NCBI GenBank assembly: GCA_036172345.1
Contig: JASFBB010000293.1
Location: 1 to 7,829 of the forward strand
Source of the DNA: NAK82 sp036172345
GTDB taxonomy: Bacteria; Chloroflexota; Anaerolineae; 4572-78; NAK82
DNA length: 7,829 nucleotides
Direction: 5' to 3'
In this document: one piece after another, positions 1 through 5,766 of the stretch
Layout of the letters: each line of letters opens with the position of its first letter
Position numbering within the stretch: the stretch's first letter is position 1
The notes under the pieces: model-generated
Told to the model about the DNA's origin: nothing
The model's database searches: none
The model's input: the letters and a program-made list of their open reading frames with translations, nothing else
Program-made: the position numbers and the translations under genes

Positions 1-347
1 GCAGCCCGTGCGGTGGCGGCTAAGCTGGAAAATGCCCGCGCATCGCGCACCGCCAGGTCGGCTAATATCTTGCGATCCAGTGCAATACCAGCGCGTTTGA
101 GCCCGTTCATCAGCTGGCTGTAGCTCAGGCCGTGTTGTCGCGCTGCCGCATTGATGCGCGTGATCCACAGACGTCGAAAATCACGCTTGCGGTTGCGCCG
201 ATCGCGGTAAGCATACCAGAGGGACTTCATCAGCGCTTCGTTAGCACGTCGGAAAAGGCGATGCTTGGTACCGCGCTGTCCCTCGGTTTGCTTCAGAATA
301 TCCTTATGTCGTTTGCGAGTACGTGGACCTCCCTTTACGCGTGTCAC
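1..347 (-). CDS. rplT: 50S ribosomal protein L20 (partial, C-terminus cut by window edge)
   Basis: L20 binds 23S rRNA early in 50S assembly and in many bacteria represses its own operon. The visible 115 codons begin MTRVKGGPRTRKRHK and contain the family signatures ANEALMKSLWYAYRDRR, RRLWITRINAAAR and HGLSYSQLMNGLKRAGI. Since L20 is normally about 117-120 residues, only the last few codons and the stop are missing. The start is GTG at 347-345: it gives the conserved N-terminus and has an AAGGTG Shine-Dalgarno at 355-360, seven bases upstream. An ATG at 354-352 is in another frame and is not the start. This is the third gene of the infC operon, separated from rpmI by an unusually roomy 120-bp spacer. 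Confidence 0.97.
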   Translation of the reverse strand, partial: MTRVKGGPRTRKRHKDILKQTEGQRGTKHRLFRRANEALMKSLWYAYRDRRNRKRDFRRLWITRINAAARQHGLSYSQLMNGLKRAGIALDRKILADLAVRDARAFSSLAATARA

Positions 348-378
348 ACTCCATCACCTTTCTTGATCATAAGCACAA

Positions 379-400
379 GATATGCACTTAAGTGAGCATC
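379..400. repeat. Imperfect palindrome in the rpmI-rplT spacer
   Basis: The spacer between rpmI and rplT (348-467) holds no open frame worth calling. Its one clear structural element is a 10-bp perfect palindrome, CACTTAAGTG at 385-394. It is flanked by near-matching arms (GATATG on the left, AGCATC on the right), making an imperfect 22-bp dyad about 30 bases upstream of the rplT start. In RNA it could form a weak hairpin. Whether it is an L20 operator, a processing site or chance cannot be told from sequence alone. Confidence 0.35.
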
Positions 401-467
401 CAAACAGTTGGTACGTCTGCTGTGCGTCTAGCTTTACTACAGGATGTATGTTCCACACTCAAGCGTC

Positions 468-668
468 TCACAAATATGGCGCCAACCGTTTGACACGTCG
501 CTTTGTGCCTGGATTCTCTACTTCAAGCATCGAGTCAAACATAGCACGCACGCGGCGCGGCTTCTTACGCCTCAAGTGGCTTTTGCCTACCTTGGTGCGC
601 ATCAGCTTGCCACCTGCAGTGTAACGGAAACGCTTAGATGTTGCTTTATGTGTCTTTAGTTTAGGCAT
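468..668 (-). CDS. rpmI: 50S ribosomal protein L35
   Basis: L35 is a small, very basic large-subunit ribosomal protein. The 66-residue product starts MPKLKTHKATSKRFRYTAGG, matching the family hallmark MPKxKTHKxxxKRF, and continues with a lysine/arginine-rich middle (KVGKSHLRRKKPRR). Its length is normal for L35 (about 64-67). The ATG at 668-666 is preceded by GGTGAG six bases upstream. It lies 26 bp after the infC stop and is followed by rplT, the standard bacterial infC-rpmI-rplT order, so it is almost certainly co-transcribed from the infC promoter. Confidence 0.97.
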   Translation of the reverse strand: MPKLKTHKATSKRFRYTAGGKLMRTKVGKSHLRRKKPRRVRAMFDSMLEVENPGTKRRVKRLAPYL

Positions 669-694
669 CTCGTTCTCACCATCCTAATTGGGTC

Positions 695-1210
695 TTAGCG
701 CGCCGGAGCCAACACCATTAACATCGTGGGACCTTCTAGGTGTCCCTCTTGCTCTACTACGGCGACGTCCCTCAGCCTTTCGGCCACGAGGTCCAACATT
801 TCTTTGGCTAGTTCAGGGTGGGTCACCTCGCGGCCGCGAAAACGCACCCTGACCTTAACTTTAAAACCCTTTGCTAGGAAGCGACGTGCATCGCGCAGCT
901 TATATTCTATGTCGTGCTCTCCGGTGCGAGGACGTAGCCGGATCTCCTTGACCTCGATCTGTTTCTGCGCTCTGCGTGCTTCCCGTTCCTTTTTCGTCCG
1001 TTCGTAGAGAAACTTGCCATAGTTCAGCAGGCGACATACAGGTGGTTCTGCCTGTGGGGCTACTTCCACTAAATCAATCTGTCGCTCACGGGCGATGCGC
1101 AATGCTTCCTCAATAGGCACAATACCGATCTGAACGCCTTTCTCATCGATCAAACGGACCTGTGGCGCCAGAATCTCCTCATTGATGCGATGCTGGTCCT
1201 TACTGCCGAT
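695..1210 (-). CDS. infC: Translation initiation factor IF-3, ATC start codon
   Basis: IF3 binds the 30S subunit, prevents premature 50S joining and discriminates against non-AUG start codons. The 171-residue product shows the N-domain signature RINEEILAPQVRLIDEKG (about residues 8-25), then DLVEVAPQAEPPVCRLLNYGKF, a basic linker, and the C-domain with KEIRLRPRTGEHD and KVRVRFRGREVTHPELA. The conserved N-terminus lies upstream of the first conventional start (TTG at 1153). An in-frame TAG at 1232-1234 closes the frame, and no ATG, GTG or TTG lies between. A perfect AAGGAGG at 1218-1224 stands seven bases before ATC at 1210-1208, which I take as the start. Rare infC starts (AUU in E. coli) are an established autoregulatory device. 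First gene of the operon; stop TAA at 695-697. Confidence 0.93.
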   Translation of the reverse strand: MGSKDQHRINEEILAPQVRLIDEKGVQIGIVPIEEALRIARERQIDLVEVAPQAEPPVCRLLNYGKFLYERTKKEREARRAQKQIEVKEIRLRPRTGEHDIEYKLRDARRFLAKGFKVKVRVRFRGREVTHPELAKEMLDLVAERLRDVAVVEQEGHLEGPTMLMVLAPAR

Positions 1211-1338
1211 CGCGGTTCCTCCTTGTTCTATCTATGTTTACGAATACCAGGATCACTTGCTCAGAAAAATCAAGGGGATAATTTGGTTAAACCCCTCTTT
1301 TGGAAGCCGCCTCATCCAGGCTTATACGTAATGCATGA
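1211..1338 (-). promoter_or_regulatory. infC 5' leader with candidate attenuator and alternative pairings
   Basis: With transcription expected to start near 1338, infC has a leader of roughly 128 nt. Three structures can be drawn. (a) A hairpin AAGCC/GGCTT covers 1304-1323. (b) GAGGGG (1292-1297) pairs with CCCCTT (1272-1277), with a 14-nt loop, and is followed by GATTTTT, resembling a weak intrinsic terminator. (c) GCGGCTTCC (1302-1310) can pair, with one bulged C, to GGAACCGC (1212-1219), which covers the end of the Shine-Dalgarno and the spacer before the start codon. Structures (a) and (c) share bases and exclude each other. L20-controlled leaders are known for this operon in E. coli and B. 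subtilis; a similar role here is inference. Confidence 0.4.
1218..1224 (-). promoter_or_regulatory. Shine-Dalgarno of infC, selecting an ATC start
   Basis: AAGGAGG on the minus strand is a full-length anti-16S match. Seven bases (AACCGCG) separate it from ATC at 1210-1208. No standard start codon lies at a suitable distance, so this site fixes the non-canonical start of infC. Confidence 0.8.
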
Positions 1339-1344
1339 AGTCGT

Positions 1345-1373
1345 ACTATACCATACTTATGGTATTTCGTCAA
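1345..1373 (-). promoter_or_regulatory. Sigma70-type promoter of the infC operon
   Basis: On the minus strand TTGACG (1373-1368) and TATAGT (1350-1345) are separated by exactly 17 bp, each matching consensus at five of six positions. Transcription is expected to start near 1338. This is the only strong minus-strand promoter seen upstream of infC and should drive infC-rpmI-rplT. Confidence 0.75.
1348..1365. promoter_or_regulatory. 18-bp palindrome inside the infC promoter (candidate operator)
   Basis: ATACCATA and TATGGTAT form perfect 8-bp inverted arms around a 2-bp centre. The dyad fills the spacer and overlaps the first bases of the -10 element of the infC promoter, where a bound dimeric repressor would block RNA polymerase. 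No regulator gene is visible nearby, so the cognate factor is unknown. Confidence 0.5.
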
Positions 1374-1506
1374 AATTGCAGGGGGTGGTTGAAAAAATGA
1401 AGGGATAAGACGCACCATCCCGGCTGAGTGCGGAGGTAAATCTACCCTGGGGGTGAGACAGGACTTTCAAACCAGTTCTTCTCCGGGTTCTCTTCTTCCG
1501 TATGGG
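1374..1506. other. Divergent intergenic stretch between the infC promoter and the next promoter
   Basis: The region between infC and the following plus-strand gene spans more than 300 bp, of which 1211-1373 is infC leader and promoter. The remaining part, 1374-1506, shows no convincing gene, RNA gene or strong repeat on either strand. Only small 4-bp hairpin possibilities (for example GGTA/TACC near 1435-1446) are visible. Confidence 0.4.
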
Positions 1507-1535
1507 TTGCTCCGAATCCAAACGTTAGATATAAT
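1507..1535 (+). promoter_or_regulatory. Sigma70-type promoter abutting the start of the ATP-grasp gene
   Basis: TTGCTC (1507-1512) and a perfect TATAAT (1530-1535) are separated by 17 bp. Only eight bases separate the -10 from the ATG at 1544, so transcription would begin at or within a couple of bases of the start codon. The -35 matches only TTG of consensus; confidence rests on the -10 and the exact spacing. Confidence 0.65.
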
Positions 1536-1543
1536 TGCGCCAT

Positions 1544-3913
1544 ATGCCTGATCGACACGACCCGGCTATGCAACCGCCCAAGGTTCTGCAGCTCTATCTG
1601 GAGATCAGCCGCTATCCGATCTTGGCCAAAACCATCCGTGCCAAGATGCGGGAGAAGCTTTTTGCGCATCACGTCGTCGATCCGGAAGTGTTTGAAAAGG
1701 AAGTGATCGAAAAGGCGATCCAGTCGCAGGAGTTGGAGGGTATCCAATATCCCTACGACCAGGAGCCACCGGAAGTATGGCAAGAGCGACTGCAGATCAT
1801 CCGAGATCATCTGACTGACTTCTATTTTGCTTACCACTTCCCCCACTCTGATTTTGTTGAGCTGGTTCAGCCGCTGCTCCGCCAGCGTGCACCCCAGCGG
1901 GATGTTGTGCTCACCTTCAATCCTGAGCTGGCGCCTTGGGATTTGCTGTTCGCCAAAGGGGAAGAGTACGAAGGCTATCCTCCAGAAGAGAAAGCCAAAG
2001 TGCAGCACCATTTGGAGGAGATCATCGTCGTCCTGATCAAGGGGATGATCAGCGATCAGCTGCACTTTGTGGGCATTGCGAAGCGCTTCTTCACTATCGG
2101 GGATCTCCGTGAGATTCGTCGGCGGCGCATTGGGCGCGGACGCATTGGTGGCAAAGCAGCAGGTCTTCTGCTCGCTTACAAGATACTCCAGCATGCCCAA
2201 GCGATGGGTGAGCTGGAGCTGCCGGCGCCGCTGGTTATCCCTGATTCGTACTTCATCGGTGCTGATGTTTTTTATGAAGTTCACGAGTTGAATCAGCTGC
2301 ACGACTTTCACAATCAGAAATACAAGAGCAGTGACCAGATTGTCGCCGAATATCCCAAAGTGGTAGAGGCGATGGTCAATGCTCGTTTCCCTGAGCATGT
2401 GACGGTGCGCTTGCGCGAGATGCTTCAGGAGATTGGGCCGCATCCTATCATCGTGCGCTCATCGAGCCTGCTTGAGGACAACCTGGGCAGTGCTTTTGCC
2501 GGCAAGTACGACAGCTACTTCTGTCCCAATCAGGGTAATTTGGAGGAGAATCTGGCCGCATTGGAATTGGCCATCAAGCGTGTCTATGCGAGCGTCTATA
2601 ATCCGAATGCTCTGCTATACCGGCGACAGAAAGGGTTAGTAGACTATGACGAGCGCATGGCCATTCTCATTCAGAAGGTGGCAGGCTATGCCCACGGGCG
2701 CTATTTCTTCCCTGATATCGCCGGAGTGGGGTTCAGCCGCAATCCGTTCCGCTGGAACCGTGTCATCCGGCGGGAGGATGGTTTCCTGCGATTAGTGTGG
2801 GGGATGGGTACACGCGCTGTCGACCGCGTGGCGGATGACTATCCGCGCATGGTGGCGCTCAGTCATCCCCAATTGCGCCCTGAACGCAATGTGACTGAAA
2901 TTCGACGCTACTCCCAACATTACATTGATGCAGTAGACTTACGAGAAAATGTCTTCCGTCCCTTCCCGGTGGAAGAGGTGCTCACAGCCGATTATCCCGC
3001 CCTGCGTTTGCTCGCTGCGCTTGATCAGGGCGACTATGTGCAACCTATCATCGCGTTGGGGATGGACCTGGATGTGCATAACTTGGTGCTCACATTCGAT
3101 GGTCTATTGAGCAACAAGATGTTCACTGGCGCTATGAAGGCGATCATGAAGACGTTGGAGCGCTATTATCAGTATCCGGTTGACATCGAATTCGCAGCAG
3201 ACATTGCCCATGAGCGTGGCAAAACCCAGTTTAAGGTTATCCTTTTGCAATGTCGGCCGCTTACCGATCAGTCTTGGATGGGTGGCGTACGCATCCCGCG
3301 CGATGTGCCGGAGGAAGAAAAGATCTTCTCAGCGCACAAGATGGTGCCACAGGGGGTTGTATCCAATATTCGTTACATCGTTTATGTTGATCCTGAAGTA
3401 TACAGCCGTATCCCGAGCTATGCCGAGAAGCTCCAAGTGGCGCGCATCATTGGCCAGCTGAACAAGCAACTACAGGGCGAGCGTTTCATCTTGATGGGGC
3501 CTGGGCGCTGGGGGAGTTCTAACATCGATCTGGGTGTTAAGGTCAGCTATGCCGATATTTACAACACCCGCATGTTGATCGAGATCGCCATGTCCAAAGG
3601 AGGCGAAGCACCGGAGGCTTCTTACGGCACGCATTTCTTCCAGGATCTGGTCGAATCGCAAATCTACCCGTTGGCACTCTATCCGGACGAGCCAGGGACG
3701 ATTTTCAACCGCACTTTTCTAGATGAAGCACCCAATATATTAACGGAGCTGTTGCCCGATGCGGCAGCATATGTCGCTTATGTGAAGGTTATCGATGTGC
3801 CCAAGGCTTCTGGTGGACGCTACTTAGAAGTGGTGATGAATGGGGAACAGGAAGAGGCATTGGCCTATCTGACCGCCTCGCCGCGTGCTACTGGCGAGGA
3901 AACCTGTTCGTAG
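1544..3913 (+). CDS. PEP-synthase/PPDK-type N-terminal ATP-grasp domain protein, function unknown
   Basis: The 789-residue protein carries the nucleotide-binding module of pyruvate-phosphate dikinase and PEP synthase. IGGKAAG (201-207) corresponds to the VGGKNAS motif, VRSSSLLEDN (304-313) with SAFAGKYDSY to the VRSS-ED-SFAG motif, GVGFSRNPF (394-402) to GVMFTxDP, and VDIEFAAD plus QCRPLT (569-574) to the terminal DIEW...QxRP strand. The phosphohistidine swivel domain and the PEP/pyruvate barrel are absent, so it cannot be a complete PPDK or PpsA. The N-terminal 200 residues look helical and resemble nothing I can name. The C-terminal 190 residues contain GPGRWGSS (652-659) and GTHFFQDL (695-702), which I recall from other uncharacterised proteins with this ATP-grasp module. 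No signal peptide or membrane segment is seen. ATG 1544 is preferred; TTG 1535 overlaps the -10, and ATG 1568 also lacks a Shine-Dalgarno. The next gene overlaps or follows directly. Confidence 0.85.
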   Translation: MPDRHDPAMQPPKVLQLYLEISRYPILAKTIRAKMREKLFAHHVVDPEVFEKEVIEKAIQSQELEGIQYPYDQEPPEVWQERLQIIRDHLTDFYFAYHFPHSDFVELVQPLLRQRAPQRDVVLTFNPELAPWDLLFAKGEEYEGYPPEEKAKVQHHLEEIIVVLIKGMISDQLHFVGIAKRFFTIGDLREIRRRRIGRGRIGGKAAGLLLAYKILQHAQAMGELELPAPLVIPDSYFIGADVFYEVHELNQLHDFHNQKYKSSDQIVAEYPKVVEAMVNARFPEHVTVRLREMLQEIGPHPIIVRSSSLLEDNLGSAFAGKYDSYFCPNQGNLEENLAALELAIKRVYASVYNPNALLYRRQKGLVDYDERMAILIQKVAGYAHGRYFFPDIAGVGFSRNPFRWNRVIRREDGFLRLVWGMGTRAVDRVADDYPRMVALSHPQLRPERNVTEIRRYSQHYIDAVDLRENVFRPFPVEEVLTADYPALRLLAALDQGDYVQPIIALGMDLDVHNLVLTFDGLLSNKMFTGAMKAIMKTLERYYQYPVDIEFAADIAHERGKTQFKVILLQCRPLTDQSWMGGVRIPRDVPEEEKIFSAHKMVPQGVVSNIRYIVYVDPEVYSRIPSYAEKLQVARIIGQLNKQLQGERFILMGPGRWGSSNIDLGVKVSYADIYNTRMLIEIAMSKGGEAPEASYGTHFFQDLVESQIYPLALYPDEPGTIFNRTFLDEAPNILTELLPDAAAYVAYVKVIDVPKASGGRYLEVVMNGEQEEALAYLTASPRATGEETCS

Positions 3914-3956
3914 GGGACAGAAGGCAGTGCGCAGAGTTCGAGGTTATGAAGAAGAC

Positions 3957-4772
3957 ATGGGACAAGAGCGGATATGGCCTCCTGACGCGAATGTGGTGTC
4001 GACAGCTTGGGCGCAAGAGAGTGTAACTCCCCACCCACGATCCCAAGCCCGCCGGGATCTCGGCAGGCTCACATTCTTCGCGCTCAAGCAGGTCAATCGT
4101 GCTATATACGAGTTTGCTATGATCGGCGATGGCGACCGTGTGGCCGTCGCTGTGTCGGGGGGTAAGGATAGCTGCGCGCTGTTACATCTCCTGCTGGCAC
4201 GACAATCTGTGGTGGCAGAGCGTTACCAGCTGGTGGCATTGCACGTACAGATGGATGCGGCCGGCTTGCCCAACTTGCGTCCGGTTTTAGAACCATGGTT
4301 CGTGCAGCTGGGCGTGGAATACGCCTTCGCACCCTTAGAGCTAAGTGCACACGACACGTTGCCTCTCAGCTGCCAACGTTGCACGTGGAATCGACGTAAG
4401 GTGCTTTTTCTGCAGGCTTATGCGCTGGGTTGTAACAAGCTGGCATTTGCGCATCACGCCGACGATGCTGCCGAGACGGCTCTGCTCAACCTGCTCTTCT
4501 CCGGTCGCTTACAGACCCTGTCCCCACAATTGGACTTCTTTGATCACACCATCACTCTTATCCGTCCGCTCATTTACCTGGAGAAAAGTCGTTTGGCCCA
4601 ACTGGCGCGAGCGCTGCAACTCCCCTACAACGATCTCCCGTGTCCCAATGCTAATACCTCACGGCGTGCCTGGATCCGGCGTTGGTTGGCCGAGGCTGGC
4701 CGCAACCGGGGACAAATCCGTGCCAATCTGTGGCGTGCTGCGAGGCGTTCTGCTCCCCAACCTTCAGGGTAA
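3957..4772 (+). CDS. TtcA-like PP-loop tRNA thiolation enzyme
   Basis: TtcA-family enzymes adenylate a tRNA base with ATP and insert sulfur using a [4Fe-4S] cluster held by three cysteines. From ATG 3957 the 271-residue product has the PP-loop SGGKDS at 67-72, the cysteine pair CQRC at 139-142, the helix motif AHHADDAAET at 165-174, SGRL at 182-185, IRPL at 202-205, and a third cysteine in LPC at 227-229. The layout agrees with TtcA, although the second cysteine of the usual PCxxC after LP is replaced by asparagine. It is shorter than E. coli TtcA (about 310), mainly at the C-terminus. The frame stays open to GTG 3885, inside the previous gene. GTG 3927, with AGGGG ten bases upstream, is an alternative start. 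It probably forms an operon with the ATP-grasp gene. The exact target base (C32 or another) is not shown by sequence. Confidence 0.85.
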   Translation: MGQERIWPPDANVVSTAWAQESVTPHPRSQARRDLGRLTFFALKQVNRAIYEFAMIGDGDRVAVAVSGGKDSCALLHLLLARQSVVAERYQLVALHVQMDAAGLPNLRPVLEPWFVQLGVEYAFAPLELSAHDTLPLSCQRCTWNRRKVLFLQAYALGCNKLAFAHHADDAAETALLNLLFSGRLQTLSPQLDFFDHTITLIRPLIYLEKSRLAQLARALQLPYNDLPCPNANTSRRAWIRRWLAEAGRNRGQIRANLWRAARRSAPQPSG

Positions 4773-4808
4773 GACGGTCTGGAGAGCCGATGCGATAACG
4801 TCTTAACC
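4768..4808. repeat. Inverted repeat at the convergent gene ends (possible bidirectional terminator)
   Basis: TAAGACG (4770-4776) and CGTCTTA (4799-4805) are perfect inverted arms, extended by GG/CC across one bulged base, around a 22-nt loop. The left arm begins with the TAA stop of the TtcA-like gene; the right arm is the TAA stop of the minus-strand transporter. A stem would form at the end of both transcripts, but no T-run follows on either side, so any termination would not be classical intrinsic termination. Confidence 0.4.
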
Positions 4809-5742
4809 TGGCAGCACAACCCTCTCATTTACAGATGCAGGTTTTCGCACACTCTGTGGCCACGTCAATAGCACGACGGCCATCATAATGGCTACGGCAC
4901 CTAAAGCTTGCCAGCCGTCGAGGCGTTCTCCCAGCATGAAGAACGAGACGAGAGCAGCGAACGGCACTTCGGTCATCGCCACGATGGATGCGACACTTAC
5001 CGGGAGGCGTCGCACTCCGGCTGTATACAGCAAGAAACCGCCGATGGTCGGCAGAAGCACCAGTGTGCTGAAGTAACCAAGCGTTGGCCATACTGGTGCG
5101 ACGAAAAGAGCCCCATCAGGTTGTGTGAGAAGCAACATGAGAGCAGCAAAGCCAAACGTGTAGCTCAGCACTGTGGCTGGATGATAGCAGCCTGACAGTT
5201 TCTTGGTCAGCAACGCCAATACCCCGTAGGTTAATGCAGCGGCCAATCCGAGAAACAAACCCCCATGGGGTAATGTGCACACCATCCCACCGATCCAGCC
5301 TTCCGATGAGCAGCGTGCCCACCATCGAAAAGGCGATGGCAAGTCCTTTGCGTTTGGTGAGCGGTTCACGCCACAACAACCGTGCCATTACCGCCACGAA
5401 TATGGGCGCATTGGCTTGTAGGGTTGTCGAAACAGCCACTCCGTTGACGACGACCGAAGTGGTCCAAGCAATATGCATCAGTCCGACCCCTATCGAGCCC
5501 ATAAGGGCCAGCCAGGGGAGGTTGCGCCTTTCCACGCGGAGCAAGGCGGGTTGCAGAACGAGCAAGCCCGCGCCCAGGCAGAGCCACGTGGCCAGATCGC
5601 GCCAGAAGACCAGGCCCCAGGGAGTTGTGTCTGCATAGCGCAGGATGAAATGAATAAACGTGCCCGACGTGCTCCAGCACGCCGTAGCCAGCACAATCAA
5701 AATCACGCCAAAGATTCGCGAGAATGCCGTGTCAGCTCTCAT
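4803..5742 (-). pseudogene. EamA/DMT-family transporter, frameshifted
   Basis: Members of this family are ten-helix inner-membrane exporters or importers of amino acids and other small metabolites, made of two EamA repeats. The first frame (from 5742 to about 5265) encodes helices 1-5, including an N-terminal FGVILIVLATACWSTSG segment and the typical TTLQANAPIFVAV. The second frame (about 5265 to 4803) encodes helices 6-10, including GLAAALTYGVLALLTKK and ASIVAMTEVPFAALVS. They join cleanly if one G is removed from the G5 run at 5260-5264, giving HITPWGLFLGLAA and an intact product of about 312 residues, normal for the family. As read, the first frame instead stops at 5116 after nonsense sequence. 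The start ATG 5742 has GGTGAG at 5750-5755, seven bases upstream. It lies 24 bp after the ProRS-like gene and is probably co-transcribed. Real mutation or sequencing error cannot be separated here; the substrate is unknown. Confidence 0.85.
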
Positions 5743-5766
5743 CGTAGCTCTCACCGTGTAAGGATC

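Noticed and set aside
352..354. ATG just upstream of rplT as its start
   Set aside because: It is out of frame with L20; the family N-terminus MTRVKGG needs GTG at 347.
695..1153. TTG at 1153 as infC start
   Set aside because: It would delete the conserved RINEEILAPQVR segment of the IF3 N-domain and lacks the Shine-Dalgarno found upstream of ATC 1210.
1190..1408. 72-codon plus-strand frame across the infC start and leader
   Set aside because: It runs through the infC promoter and leader, resembles no known protein and has no Shine-Dalgarno.
1442..1520. tRNA-like segment (a TTTGAAA T-loop look-alike on the minus strand)
   Set aside because: The flanking arms do not pair and no acceptor, D or anticodon stem can be drawn.
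1442..2443. 333-codon open frame on the minus strand
   Set aside because: It lies antisense inside the ATP-grasp gene, has no recognisable motif or ribosome-binding site, and the plus-strand frame has clear family motifs. It is a coding shadow.
5234..5638. 134-codon plus-strand frame opposite the transporter
   Set aside because: Low-complexity composition typical of the complement of membrane-protein codons; no motif, and the minus strand encodes clear EamA helices.
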